This document shows, piece after piece, positions 25,713 to 35,745 of a stretch of 64,000 nucleotides of DNA. How positions within the stretch are numbered: the first letter of the stretch is position 1; each line of letters begins with the position of its first letter. The stretch comes from Pedobacter lusitanus (GTDB lineage Bacteria > Bacteroidota > Bacteroidia > Sphingobacteriales > Sphingobacteriaceae): NCBI RefSeq assembly GCF_040026395.1, contig NZ_CP157278.1, positions 2,356,001 through 2,420,000 of the forward strand, written 5' to 3'. A program made the position numbers and the translations under genes. The notes beneath the pieces are model-generated. The model had not been told where the DNA came from. It was given only the letters and a program-made list of their open reading frames with translations, and did no database searches.

Positions 25713-26981
25713 ATGCAGATGGATATAGGAATTATTGGCTTAGGAGACATGGGAAAGCTTTATGCAAAACATTTTGCTAAAGCAGGACACAAAGTTTGCG
25801 GTGCAGATTTACCGGCTTTCAGAGAAAAACTGGAAGAGGAATTATCTCCGCTGGGCATAGAAATACTGGTAGATGGAAATGCGGTATCGCGCAAATGCGA
25901 TGTGATATTTTATGCTGTTGAAGCAGAGAAAATAGCTGAAGTAGTCGCTCTTTATGGTGCTGCAACCAAATATGGTGCTATTGTTGCCGGACAAACCTCA
26001 GTTAAACATCCGGAGATTGAAGCTTTCGAAAAATACCTGCCCAAAGACGTCAATATCATCACCTGCCACTCTTTGCATGGCCCAGGCTTTGATCCTAAAG
26101 GACAAACCTTAATTGTTATCCCGCATCGTTGTGACCAGGCAGCTTATACCCGGATGAACGATCTGTTAGCTATTTTAGGTTCGGACATCGTAGAGATGAA
26201 AGATTATCATGATCATGATAAAATTGTTGCTGATACTCAGGCCGTAACCCATATGGGTTTTGAAAGTATGGGTACCGCGTGGAAAGAAGCCGGATTTTTC
26301 CCCTGGGAAAACCCTTCCTATCTGGGCGGAATCGACAACGTAAAAATCCTGACCATGCTGCGGATTTTCAGCTATAAATCCCATATCTATGCAGGCCTGG
26401 CCATTATGAATCCCTATGCCCGTCAGCAAATCAAACGTTATGCACAATCAGAATCTGAACTGTTCAAACTGATGATTATGGAGAAAGAAACAGAATTCCG
26501 TGATCGTATCCAGAAGGTTAAACATTTTCTTTTCCCTGATGACAAGCAATTTTTGCTGCTGGATAACCAGATTATGAAAGAATTTTCTTTATCCGGAACC
26601 GGAGCGCCGCATACCCCAAACTCACATTTAAGCCTGCTGAGCATGGCTGATGCCTGGTATCATCTGAATATTAATCCTTATGATAACCTGATCTGCCAGA
26701 CTCCTCCTTTCCGTTTGCGTCTGGGCATTGTAGAATATCTGTTCAGAAATGAAGAATTACTGGAAGAGTCTGTCATGGCCGCGATTTACGACAAACAAAT
26801 CAGGGCAGATGATCTTGAATTTCATTCTTCGGTAAGGGAATGGTCATCAATTATTGGTTATGGAGATATTAATGGCTATAAACAGCACTTTGATCAGACT
26901 AAAAACTTCTTTAATGACAGACTGGAACAAGGCAGAAAGCAAAGTGCCGAGCTCATCAGCAGATTAAACCGAAATTCATAA
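25713..26981 (+). CDS. Prephenate dehydrogenase, fungal TYR1-like
   Basis: From ATG 25713 (or 25719) about 422 residues. The N-terminal Rossmann motif is IGIIGLGDMGKLYAKHF and the catalytic His region appears as ITCHSLHGPG and VTHMGFES. The long C-terminal helical part agrees with yeast Tyr1-type dehydrogenases, which make 4-hydroxyphenylpyruvate from prephenate for tyrosine. The 26 residues before this start are hydrophobic and lie in AT-rich upstream DNA. Next gene starts 10 nt on and may be co-transcribed. Confidence 0.82.
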   Translation: MQMDIGIIGLGDMGKLYAKHFAKAGHKVCGADLPAFREKLEEELSPLGIEILVDGNAVSRKCDVIFYAVEAEKIAEVVALYGAATKYGAIVAGQTSVKHPEIEAFEKYLPKDVNIITCHSLHGPGFDPKGQTLIVIPHRCDQAAYTRMNDLLAILGSDIVEMKDYHDHDKIVADTQAVTHMGFESMGTAWKEAGFFPWENPSYLGGIDNVKILTMLRIFSYKSHIYAGLAIMNPYARQQIKRYAQSESELFKLMIMEKETEFRDRIQKVKHFLFPDDKQFLLLDNQIMKEFSLSGTGAPHTPNSHLSLLSMADAWYHLNINPYDNLICQTPPFRLRLGIVEYLFRNEELLEESVMAAIYDKQIRADDLEFHSSVREWSSIIGYGDINGYKQHFDQTKNFFNDRLEQGRKQSAELISRLNRNS

Positions 26982-26991
26982 GCAGCCTGAT

Positions 26992-28200
26992 ATGCAAAAG
27001 AATCCCAACCCTATACCTGCAGATGAGCTGGAGCGCATATTCAGCCTGGCAGAATTTGACATTGACTACTCCAGCATGGAGAATAACTTCAAAGATCTGG
27101 CTCATTTAGCGGCAAAGATTGCGGGTACTGAAATATCCCTGGTTAACCTGATTGACTCTTTTACGCAATGGACCTATTCCAGCTATGGGGCTGAGGATAC
27201 GGTACAGTTACCCAGAGAAGATTCAGTATGCCAGTACACGATCTCGGGGGATGACTATTTTGAAGTTCCGGACCTCTCGGCAGATGACCGGTTTAAAGAA
27301 AAGTCTTATGTGAGCGGCCCGCCCAATCTGCGTTATTATTTCGGAGTTCCCCTGACCACCTCTGACGGCCATCATATCGGATCACTTTGTGTACTGGACA
27401 AAAACCTGAGAGCCCAAAGCCCGGAAAAAATAGAGTTACTCAAAATTGTGGCTGATGAAGTAGTCAACAGACTGAAAGCACTGAAAGCCATTGATGGATT
27501 GAAATACAAACTGGATAAGGTCAGAGAAACCCAGAAAAAAGTGGCTCATGATATACGTGGACCTATTGCCGGTATAGTTGGTCTGGCCGCAATAATTGCA
27601 GAACAGGGAAATGACAATAACCTGGATGAAGTACTGGAATTTATTGCCATGATCCATAAAAGCGGCAGATCTGTTCTGGAGCTTGCGGATGAGATACTAA
27701 CCGAAGGGAAAGTGCATCCGCTGAAAGAAGATGAGTTTAATCTCCTGGTATTTAAAGAAAAACTGGAGCGCTTATATCTGCCACAGGCGATGAATAAAAA
27801 CATTAATTTTCAGGTCAGTATTAATGAAAAGAATGAACATATTCCTTTTATCAAAAATAAATTACTTCAGATTACAGGTAATCTGATTTCCAATGCCATG
27901 AAGTTTACTCCTGAAAATGGAAAAGTAACCGTAAATCTTGATCTGGAAGTGGACGTAGGTCAGTACCAGTTAAAAATTAAAGTGGAAGACTCGGGCGTAG
28001 GCATGGATGAAGTGACCATTGCCTGTATCATGGAAGGAAAAACATCATCAACAAAAGGTACTGTCGGAGAAAAAGGTTATGGATTTGGTCTGTCACTGGT
28101 CAAACATCTGGTCAGTAGTTTACACGGCAATTTCAATATCCATTCAAAAATCGGAAGCGGTACAGCTTTCGAAATCACACTGAAGCAAATTATACATTAA
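26992..28200 (+). CDS. GAF-domain sensor histidine kinase
   Basis: A 402-residue soluble kinase: GAF domain (about 20-165; INLIDSFTQWTYSSYG-like, FGVPLTTSDGHHIGSLCVLD), dimerisation/phosphoacceptor helix with His186 in VAHDIRGPIAG, and HATPase_c domain with N box (TGNLISNAMKF), G1 (EDSGVGM) and G2 (GYGFGLSLV). No membrane segment; senses an intracellular signal. No response regulator is adjacent, so it is an orphan kinase. Confidence 0.92.
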   Translation: MQKNPNPIPADELERIFSLAEFDIDYSSMENNFKDLAHLAAKIAGTEISLVNLIDSFTQWTYSSYGAEDTVQLPREDSVCQYTISGDDYFEVPDLSADDRFKEKSYVSGPPNLRYYFGVPLTTSDGHHIGSLCVLDKNLRAQSPEKIELLKIVADEVVNRLKALKAIDGLKYKLDKVRETQKKVAHDIRGPIAGIVGLAAIIAEQGNDNNLDEVLEFIAMIHKSGRSVLELADEILTEGKVHPLKEDEFNLLVFKEKLERLYLPQAMNKNINFQVSINEKNEHIPFIKNKLLQITGNLISNAMKFTPENGKVTVNLDLEVDVGQYQLKIKVEDSGVGMDEVTIACIMEGKTSSTKGTVGEKGYGFGLSLVKHLVSSLHGNFNIHSKIGSGTAFEITLKQIIH

Positions 28201-28277
28201 AATTTTCTGTTAACGTATAGGACCTTTTGAATAACCGGTTGTCATGACTATGATAAACCGATTATTCAGAGTTTCTA

Positions 28278-29078
28278 ATGTTCAAATTATTCTCTTCAAA
28301 ATCTAAAAAATCTCCATACGGCTGGTTTGGGAATTATTCCAACTGGAATGACCTGGTCGAATCCATTGATGGATATAGTGCTGTAAATATTCTGGAAAAA
28401 ACCAGGGATGCATTATTACAGGTAAAAAACGGCAATGCCAGTTACGAACGTGATTCGGTACTATTCGATCAGATTGCACATCCTTTTCCTTTACTGACCT
28501 GCTTATTCCGCAGCGCTGCCATGCTCAAAAGATCACTTCATGTCCTTGATTTTGGCGGATCACTGGGAAGTACTTATTATCAGACCAGAAATCTTGCAGG
28601 ATCTGAGATTTGTGCCAGCTGGAACATTGTAGAACAGGAACATTATGTAAAGACCGGCAAAGAACATTTCGAGAATGATCAGCTCAAATTTTATCCGTCT
28701 ATTGATGCTTGTCTGAAAGACAAAAAAATAGATCTGGTTCTGCTTTCAAGTTCTGTGCAGTACCTGCCTGAACCTCATCAGTTTCTTCAGGAATTAGTGA
28801 ATTACAATTTTGATTTTCTGGTTTTTGACCGTACAGCTTTTCATTACGGTAATCAGGACCGGTTGACTTTACAGATAGTACATCCGGAAATCTATAAAGC
28901 AGCCTATCCGTCATGGTTTTTCCATGAAGCCTCTTTTTTAAATCATTTCAGATCCGGTTACCAGACTATCTGCAACTTCCCTTCTTATGTAGCAGAAGAA
29001 TCACAGATGGAAATCGATCATGAGCCTGTCGGCTATAACAAAGGGTTTTACTTTATTAATAAATCAAAACATGCTTAA
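28278..29078 (+). CDS. Putative methyltransferase, TIGR04325-type
   Basis: A 266-residue protein with a class I SAM-binding motif (HVLDFGGSLGSTYYQ) and the opening YGWFGNYSNWNDLV typical of the TIGR04325 family, found in polysaccharide or glycan loci. Its stop overlaps the start of the next gene by 8 nt (ATGCTTAA), so the two are coupled. Acceptor unknown, probably a sugar or lipid-linked glycan. Confidence 0.85.
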   Translation: MFKLFSSKSKKSPYGWFGNYSNWNDLVESIDGYSAVNILEKTRDALLQVKNGNASYERDSVLFDQIAHPFPLLTCLFRSAAMLKRSLHVLDFGGSLGSTYYQTRNLAGSEICASWNIVEQEHYVKTGKEHFENDQLKFYPSIDACLKDKKIDLVLLSSSVQYLPEPHQFLQELVNYNFDFLVFDRTAFHYGNQDRLTLQIVHPEIYKAAYPSWFFHEASFLNHFRSGYQTICNFPSYVAEESQMEIDHEPVGYNKGFYFINKSKHA

Positions 29079-30099
29079 ATTCTGCACCCTATTCAATACG
29101 ACTTATCTTTCCCGCGGACTGGCGATGTATAATTCACTGGAAGAGCATAGTGAAAATTTTCACTTATATATTTTCGCATTTGATAACAACTGCTTTGACG
29201 TGCTGTCTAAAATGGCCTTAAAGCATGCAACTATTATCAGCCTCAGCGCATTTGAAAATGACAGGCTTCTGGCTATCAAAGGTGAACGTACTGCCGGAGA
29301 ATATTGCTGGACCTGTGCTTCTTCTACCATTAAATATTGTCTGGAGAAATATCATCTTGACCATTGCACTTATATTGATGCTGACCTTTTGTTCTTTAGT
29401 GACCCTGCCTGTTTAATAGCAGAAATGGGTGAAAAATCTGTGCTGATCACAGAACACAGGTATACACCTGATTATGACCAGTCAGCAACGAGTGGGATTT
29501 ATTGCGTCCAGTTCATGACCTTTAAAAATACCACAGCGGGTATGGAAGTATTGAACTGGTGGGTAGATGCCTGTATAACATGGTGTTTTAACCGTTGTGA
29601 AGACAATAAATTCGGTGATCAGAAATATCTGGATGACTGGGCTACCCGTTTTGACACAGTACATGTACTAAAAAACCACGGAGGAGGAGTTGCTCCATGG
29701 AATGTACAGCAATATAGTTTTAAAAATTCTGGACACCACATCCAGGGTAAAGAGAAAGCGGCAGGGAATTCATTTGATCTTGTTTTTTATCATTTCCATG
29801 ATTTCCAGTATATCAAAGGTAACACCTTCCGCTTATCTGCGCCCTCTTATCATTTAGACCGGAAAGTAATCAGACAGATTTATAAACCTTATACCCGTGC
29901 ACTTTCCATCGCGGAGGCAGAAATATATGCTGTGAATGCAGAAATATCATCTCATGAATTATCAGAAAACAATAGTGGAATCAATGAAGTAATTGGCCGT
30001 GCTATTCTTTTCTTCTTAATGGGATACTATAAAAACTTTTATACTAAACGTTCTTTGGAATATGGTTTTCTGAGTATGAAAACTTTTAGATTGAATTAA
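29071..30099 (+). CDS. Glycosyltransferase of GT-A fold
   Basis: Starting at ATG 29071 (overlapping the previous stop) 342 residues: CTLFNTTYLSRGLAMYNSL at the N-terminus, a DxD metal site as YIDADLLFF, and GVAPWNVQQY later. This layout matches GT8-like or nucleotide-diphospho-sugar transferases that act on surface glycans in the cytoplasm. Pairs with the methyltransferase. Donor and acceptor unknown. Confidence 0.82.
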   Translation: MLKFCTLFNTTYLSRGLAMYNSLEEHSENFHLYIFAFDNNCFDVLSKMALKHATIISLSAFENDRLLAIKGERTAGEYCWTCASSTIKYCLEKYHLDHCTYIDADLLFFSDPACLIAEMGEKSVLITEHRYTPDYDQSATSGIYCVQFMTFKNTTAGMEVLNWWVDACITWCFNRCEDNKFGDQKYLDDWATRFDTVHVLKNHGGGVAPWNVQQYSFKNSGHHIQGKEKAAGNSFDLVFYHFHDFQYIKGNTFRLSAPSYHLDRKVIRQIYKPYTRALSIAEAEIYAVNAEISSHELSENNSGINEVIGRAILFFLMGYYKNFYTKRSLEYGFLSMKTFRLN

Positions 30100-30148
30100 G
30101 CTGAAATTAAAGAGCTTCTTAGTATTTTAGCCTTCTGTAGCAAATGAA

Positions 30149-30631
30149 ATGAAGGTTAGAGAATCAGGCTTATACGCAGCTTTAGGGAAGGTTTTATTTT
30201 TAGTTGTTTTCTTGTTTTTGTCATGTAAAAAAAATTCATCAACAGAAGAAACCAGAATTAACCCGCCGGTAAGAGCTTATATAATTACAGCCAGGATAGA
30301 TAAAAAGGGAACCAATACCAATGCAGAAGGTACGGGTGTTTTAAAAGGCACGTACGACGAAGGGTCTAAACAACTGTCATATACCCTCACTATTGAAAAT
30401 ATTGCCCCGACATTGATTACCTTAAGAAGTGGTATTAAAGGATCGGCCGGAGAGCTGGTCAAAGAGATTTATAAAGGCAAAGGAGACATTCCGGCAAAAG
30501 GAATTACCGGAGGACTCACTTTAACCCCCTTGCAGGAACGGAACTTACTGAAGGGACTATGGTTTGTAGCGATGAACACAGTATCAGTTTCCCCTGATAT
30601 TTCAGGAGTACTGACTTTAAAACAGAAATAA
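30149..30631 (+). CDS. CHRD-domain-like lipoprotein
   Basis: A 160-residue lipoprotein: signal with LFLSCKKN (Cys about residue 26) and one beta-rich domain with TGVLKGTYDEGSKQLSYTLT, the pattern of the CHRD fold. Only 6 nt separate it from the ECF sigma gene, so it may belong to that operon. The function of bacterial CHRD proteins is not known. Confidence 0.75.
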   Translation: MKVRESGLYAALGKVLFLVVFLFLSCKKNSSTEETRINPPVRAYIITARIDKKGTNTNAEGTGVLKGTYDEGSKQLSYTLTIENIAPTLITLRSGIKGSAGELVKEIYKGKGDIPAKGITGGLTLTPLQERNLLKGLWFVAMNTVSVSPDISGVLTLKQK

Positions 30632-30637
30632 TAACGG

Positions 30638-31252
30638 ATGAGCAAAGAACATAACGACTCTCTTCCGTATGAAGAACAGGAATTGATAGCTGCGGTTAAA
30701 GCACATGACCGCAAAGCTTTTGAAAAACTGTACAAACAATATTACAGACAACTGTTTGCACTGGCTTACCGTTATGTTGGCCAGGCCCCAGTTGCCGAAG
30801 AAATTGTACATGATGTATTTTTGACTATCTGGAAAATGGCCGGACAGCTTACTGTTCAGTCTTCTATAAAAAGTTATCTGTCCAGAGCTGTTATTAATTC
30901 ATCACTCAATTTCATCAAAAAAGAAAAGACCAACCATGAAAAGCAAAATGCCTACATGGTAACTGAAAGTGATGACGAGACTGAAAAGGAACAAAACCAG
31001 AGAAAAGAATCTTTGTTAAACAGTCTTGAAAATGCACTGGCAATTTTGCCACCAAAATGCAGGGAAGTGATGTATTTAAGCCGTTTTGGAAAATTGAAAC
31101 AACAGGAAATCGCTGCTCAGATGAATATATCAATTAAAACAGTTAAAAATCATCTGACTTACGGTTTCCAGAAATTGAGAGAACAATTGGAAAAACAACA
31201 GCAAAACCTGTTCTTGCTGCTGCTGATACTACATAAATATTGGGGCCAGTAA
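30638..31252 (+). CDS. ECF sigma-70 factor
   Basis: A 204-residue factor: region 2 (about 20-90; AFEKLYKQYYRQLFALAYRYV, EEIVHDVFLTIWK) and region 4 (about 125-185; LPPKCREVMYLSRFGKLKQQ, then IAAQMNISIKTVKNHLTYG). The C-terminus is Gln/Leu-rich. It is followed by FecR (10 nt) and a TonB receptor, so it is the output of that cell-surface signalling system. Confidence 0.93.
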   Translation: MSKEHNDSLPYEEQELIAAVKAHDRKAFEKLYKQYYRQLFALAYRYVGQAPVAEEIVHDVFLTIWKMAGQLTVQSSIKSYLSRAVINSSLNFIKKEKTNHEKQNAYMVTESDDETEKEQNQRKESLLNSLENALAILPPKCREVMYLSRFGKLKQQEIAAQMNISIKTVKNHLTYGFQKLREQLEKQQQNLFLLLLILHKYWGQ

Positions 31253-31262
31253 AAAGCATACC

Positions 31263-32258
31263 ATGAAAGCATTTGAAACTAACGAACAATTCATTTATTC
31301 ACTGATCATTGATGACCTTGATGATACGATCAGCCCGTCACATAAAATCCTCCTGGAAAACTGGAGGGCAGCAAGTGAACAGAATGAAAAAACCTATCAG
31401 GAATTTGTACAGGTTGAACAAAATATTAGTCAATTATACAATGACCAGCCTTATACTATCCAGTCTTCCTGGGATACCCTGGATCAGAAAATTGATCAGA
31501 TTGAAAATAAATGGCTGCTAAAAGAGAAAAATAACCGGATTAAAATCTGGTACAGTGTTGCGGCCTCAGTACTGCTGGTCGTTTCTCTGGGTTATTATTT
31601 CATTAATAAAACAGCTTATACGATTGTGAGCAGTGAACCAAATGCAGCAATCAAAAACATTACCCTGCCTGATGGGACTATAGTTCAGCTTAATGGCGGA
31701 ACAGCGATAAAATATGCCGCTGGCAACTTTGCAACGAATAGAAAAATTCAACTGTTAAACGGTGAGATCTTTGTTAAAGTTGTACATCAGGAAAAACATC
31801 CTTTCCTGGTAGACCTGGGTGATGTGCGGGCTCTGGATGTGGGTACCAGTTTTAATATTATCAAACGCAACAGGGATATCACACTGACGGTAGCTGAAGG
31901 AGAAGTTGCTTTGCAGCAGCACCTGGCTTCACGGTCTGTCAGACTGACTGCTGGAACGACCGGCCGCTATTCTTCTGCCACAGGAAAACTTACTGCCGAA
32001 AAAAATACGGATCTTAATTATAAATCATGGCTGGATAAAGATTTTGTATTCACAGAAACACCGCTGTCTGAAGTGGTGAATCAGTTAAACAGAATTTACA
32101 AGACTTCCATTATTATAGATGGGAATAACCTGGAAATGCGTAAATTAACTGCCCATCTGCATTATCAGACACCAGACAGTGCTTTAAAAGTTATTACAGC
32201 AACACTACAGTGTAAAATGACCCGTGAAGAAGGAAGTTATATTTTAACTGAAAAATAA
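31263..32258 (+). CDS. FecR-family anti-sigma factor
   Basis: A 331-residue protein with a cytoplasmic N-terminus (~1-85), TM at about 98-114 (VAASVLLVVSLGYYFI), a periplasmic FecR domain (TLPDGTIVQLNGGTAIKYA; VRALDVGTSFNIIKR) and a C-terminal STN/DUF4974 domain (NRIYKTSIIIDGNN). Relays receptor state to the sigma factor encoded just upstream. Confidence 0.92.
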   Translation: MKAFETNEQFIYSLIIDDLDDTISPSHKILLENWRAASEQNEKTYQEFVQVEQNISQLYNDQPYTIQSSWDTLDQKIDQIENKWLLKEKNNRIKIWYSVAASVLLVVSLGYYFINKTAYTIVSSEPNAAIKNITLPDGTIVQLNGGTAIKYAAGNFATNRKIQLLNGEIFVKVVHQEKHPFLVDLGDVRALDVGTSFNIIKRNRDITLTVAEGEVALQQHLASRSVRLTAGTTGRYSSATGKLTAEKNTDLNYKSWLDKDFVFTETPLSEVVNQLNRIYKTSIIIDGNNLEMRKLTAHLHYQTPDSALKVITATLQCKMTREEGSYILTEK

Positions 32259-32298
32259 GTAAATCTATATCAGCTAGCAGCCCCCGGTAAAAAGATGT

Positions 32299-34839
32299 AT
32301 GGTAAATAAGTTTTTTGCATTAATCCTTTTTGTATGCTTAATGCAAACGGGTAAACTTTATGCACAGGAAAAAACGATCCTCGAACAGCACATAACCATT
32401 AATCTCAAAGCCGACACATTGCTGAAAGTACTTTCAAAATTACAAAGCAGCACACCGGTTGTATTTTCTTATGATCCTGATTTACTCAGAAACTATCAGA
32501 CTTCTGCCTTCCATTTTGTGAATACTTCTATGGAATCAGTACTGAAAAAGATCTTTAAAGGTACTCCGCTGACCTTTGCACTGATTGGGAATAATATTGT
32601 CGTTACCAGATCCAAACCACAGAAATGGACCATTCACGGGCATGTCCGTAACGAGGAAGATGGTGAAGAACTGGTTGGTGCAACAGTCTATATCCCTGAA
32701 ATCAAAGCTGGTGTAATTACTAATCAGTATGGTTTTTATTCACTTAGTGTCCCGGCCGGAGCTTACGAGGTACGGATTTCAAATCTGGGTTATGAGACCA
32801 GAAAAGAAAATATCGTGCTGGATCAGAATATAGAATTGGAAACCGAACTGACTTCCCAGGCAAAAATCTTACAGGAAATAGAGGTTAAACAAAAAATCAC
32901 GCCAAACCCACTACTCAAGAATGAGCAGAACTACAGCCCCCAAATGCTGGATATGAAAGCTTATTATGCAGGTGAAACAGATGTGGTAAAGGCCCTGCAA
33001 ATGCAAAATGGCATCAAAACAATTTCTGAAGGAAGTTCCGGCCTGTTCATCAGGGGTGGTAACTCTGATCAGAATCTTATTTTACTGGATGAAGCTGTTG
33101 TTTATAATCCTTCACATTTATATGGTCTGGTTTCTGTTTTCAATCCGGATGCGATCAACAATATCCAGGTATACAAAGATTATATGCCGGCTAATTATGG
33201 TGGAAGGCTTTCTTCTGTAATCGTCAACCGTATGGCAGAAGGTAATAACAAAGAGTATCATCTTAGTGGAGGTATAAGCCTCATGTCTGCCAGGATTTCT
33301 GCCGAGGGGCCTATAGTGAAGGAAAAAGGTTCCTTTATTGTAGCTTTCAGAAGAAGCCTTCTGGATGTTTTCAGAAATAACTTTAAGTTGTTTAATCCTA
33401 ATTCAGTCTATTATGACATCAATGCCAAAGCCAATTACAGGTTGAATAAAAGTAACAGTATTTATTACTCTCTTTATGCTGGTCAGGATAAGCTTTTATC
33501 GGAAAACTCATTTCGTAATGACTGGGGTAATTTCACTTCTACTCTGCGCTGGAATCATATCTTCAATTCAAGATTATTCATGAATGCCTCTGCCATTTAC
33601 AGTAATTACAGCAATCTGCTGGATCTGAATTCGGATACGCTTTCTCAAAAAAGTCAATGGAGTACCGGAGTTAGAGACATTACAATCAAGGCCGATTACA
33701 CCTATTACAGCAGTCCGGTAAATCTGATCAAATTTGGAATTTCAAGTACTTATCATCAATTTACACCGGGACAGACAAAAAACAAAGCAAGCAACGAATT
33801 TAATATTGCAAGAGATAAATCAGTAGAATCTGCTGTTTATTATAGCCAGGAAATTTCATTTACCAATTCATTTAGTGTAAATTTTGGTCTGCGCCTTGGT
33901 TTATTCCATAATGCACAGGAACGTCTTGATGTTTTTGATCCGCAGGGAAATAGAGTAAAACAATATGATTATAAGACCTTTATTCAACCAGAACCAAGAA
34001 TTAATATAAGCTATTTATTAAACGATAAACAGCGTTTCTTCGTAACTTACAACCGCAATTATCAATACCTGCAATTGGTACAAAACAGCACACTGGCATT
34101 TTCTTCACTGGAACCATGGATTCCGGCTTCTTCAAAAATTGCGCCTCAATCTGCAGATATGTTTTCTGCGGGTTACCGTTATTCGCCCGGGCATTATAAT
34201 TTCTCTCTGAATGGTTATTACAAAAAGCTGAACAATCAGCTGGACTTAACCGGACATGCACAGATTATACAGAATCCGGATATCAGAAACCAGCTTAAAG
34301 CAGGTAAATCTGATGTTTATGGATTTGAAGCAGAAATTAGCAAAACTGAAGGCAATTTTACCGGTAGTCTGGCTTACACCTACTCCAGGGCATTCAGAAC
34401 TATTAACGGAATAAATGATGGCAACCGCTTTGCCGCAAACTACGATATTCCACATGAACTGAAATTTAGCGCGGCCTATGTTTTTAACAAGCAGTTTTCG
34501 GTGCAGACTTTCTTTACCTATTCTTCGGGCAGACCCCGAACCCTCCCTGTAGGGTATTACCGGCATGATGGCATTAATGTACCTATATTTGAAGGCAGGA
34601 ATACTTCCAGATTTCCAAATTTCAGCAGACTGGATATTTCTGCTCAATACCGCCTGGAAACACCTTTATCCAGAAAAAGATCATTATCAAGTACAATATC
34701 AATGGGAATATATAACTTGTACAACAGAAAAAATCCATTGTATTATCATTTGACAACAGACGCTTCAATTGACCAGAAAAGTTCTCTGGAATATGCATTT
34801 GGCTTTTTCCCATGGGTCGCTTACAGTTTTAAATTCTAA
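32299..34839 (+). CDS. TonB-dependent receptor with STN and carboxypeptidase-regulatory domains
   Basis: An 846-residue outer-membrane protein: signal peptide to about KLYAQ (residue 23), STN domain (about 28-105) for FecR signalling, CarboxypepD_reg-like domain (about 113-190), plug (AYYAGETDVVKALQMQNGIK, FIRGGNSDQNLILLDEAVVY) and a 22-strand-type barrel ending WVAYSFKF. Full length and intact. It feeds a DUF4249 lipoprotein encoded 12 nt downstream. Substrate unknown; the pair is typical of Bacteroidota and probably concerns a small nutrient or a metal complex. Confidence 0.92.
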   Translation: MVNKFFALILFVCLMQTGKLYAQEKTILEQHITINLKADTLLKVLSKLQSSTPVVFSYDPDLLRNYQTSAFHFVNTSMESVLKKIFKGTPLTFALIGNNIVVTRSKPQKWTIHGHVRNEEDGEELVGATVYIPEIKAGVITNQYGFYSLSVPAGAYEVRISNLGYETRKENIVLDQNIELETELTSQAKILQEIEVKQKITPNPLLKNEQNYSPQMLDMKAYYAGETDVVKALQMQNGIKTISEGSSGLFIRGGNSDQNLILLDEAVVYNPSHLYGLVSVFNPDAINNIQVYKDYMPANYGGRLSSVIVNRMAEGNNKEYHLSGGISLMSARISAEGPIVKEKGSFIVAFRRSLLDVFRNNFKLFNPNSVYYDINAKANYRLNKSNSIYYSLYAGQDKLLSENSFRNDWGNFTSTLRWNHIFNSRLFMNASAIYSNYSNLLDLNSDTLSQKSQWSTGVRDITIKADYTYYSSPVNLIKFGISSTYHQFTPGQTKNKASNEFNIARDKSVESAVYYSQEISFTNSFSVNFGLRLGLFHNAQERLDVFDPQGNRVKQYDYKTFIQPEPRINISYLLNDKQRFFVTYNRNYQYLQLVQNSTLAFSSLEPWIPASSKIAPQSADMFSAGYRYSPGHYNFSLNGYYKKLNNQLDLTGHAQIIQNPDIRNQLKAGKSDVYGFEAEISKTEGNFTGSLAYTYSRAFRTINGINDGNRFAANYDIPHELKFSAAYVFNKQFSVQTFFTYSSGRPRTLPVGYYRHDGINVPIFEGRNTSRFPNFSRLDISAQYRLETPLSRKRSLSSTISMGIYNLYNRKNPLYYHLTTDASIDQKSSLEYAFGFFPWVAYSFKF

Positions 34840-34851
34840 TCAGAAGGCATC

Positions 34852-35721
34852 ATGATCAATAAAATACAGGCCAGGCTGAACCGCAGTTGTCTCCTGCTCT
34901 TATTTTTGCTGCCCGCTTTAATGAACTCGTGCAAAAAGAGTACAGACAAAGTCTCGTTCGATCAGCCAAAGCGTCAATACGATCTGGCTGTGGAAGGTGG
35001 AATAAATACGCTGACGCAAACACAGTTTATCAGGCTGAGTAAACCTTCTTCGAAAGCTGACATCAAGCCTTCAGCTATCTCAAAAGCTACTGTTACTGTT
35101 AATGACGGGATTAAAGACATCATTTTTAAAGAAACCAGCACTGCAGGGCTTTACTCCGGCACGAATAACCCGAACATCCCTAATTATAATAAAGCTTATA
35201 CCCTGACCATCCGTTATGATAATAAAACCTATACAGCTGTAGATACACTGAGACAGGTAGTGAATATTACAGATGACTTTTTACCGTTTACAGTAAAGAA
35301 AAATGCAGGTGGAACTTATGATGGTACGATACCAAAACATACATTTGGTTATCTTAATCCCAATAAATGGTGGATAAGTTATACTGGAATTCCGGTATGG
35401 AACCCATCAAAATTTGATGGTACGGAAACAACATATTTCAGTTATACACATTTCCTTGGCTCTCCCAACTCCTTATATCCGCTCAGTAATCTTAAACGTA
35501 CTTTCTCTTTAATGAGTGAAGATGTAATCACTATTTATAAGTTCTCTCTTTCTAAAGAATATGCGAAATATCTTTACGGGGTTTTCCTGGAAACAGACTG
35601 GAAAGGGCTTTTTTCAAATGTCCCGGTAAATGTTAATGGTAATGTCTCAGGAAATGCTCAGGGGTACTTCTATGTCACTGATATCGATTATCAGAAGTAT
35701 AAAGTAAGTGGACTTAAATAA
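34852..35721 (+). CDS. DUF4249 lipoprotein
   Basis: A 289-residue lipoprotein (signal ending LMNSCKKS) with the DUF4249 pattern: N-terminal LAVEGGINTLTQTQFIRLSK, then TVTVNDG and a beta-rich C-terminal half (DIDYQKYKVSGL at the end). Such proteins accompany TonB receptors in Bacteroidota. Likely surface-exposed partner of the receptor upstream. Last gene of the sigma operon. Confidence 0.88.
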   Translation: MINKIQARLNRSCLLLLFLLPALMNSCKKSTDKVSFDQPKRQYDLAVEGGINTLTQTQFIRLSKPSSKADIKPSAISKATVTVNDGIKDIIFKETSTAGLYSGTNNPNIPNYNKAYTLTIRYDNKTYTAVDTLRQVVNITDDFLPFTVKKNAGGTYDGTIPKHTFGYLNPNKWWISYTGIPVWNPSKFDGTETTYFSYTHFLGSPNSLYPLSNLKRTFSLMSEDVITIYKFSLSKEYAKYLYGVFLETDWKGLFSNVPVNVNGNVSGNAQGYFYVTDIDYQKYKVSGLK

Positions 35722-35745
35722 GCAGCTCACCCACCAAAGGGATGA

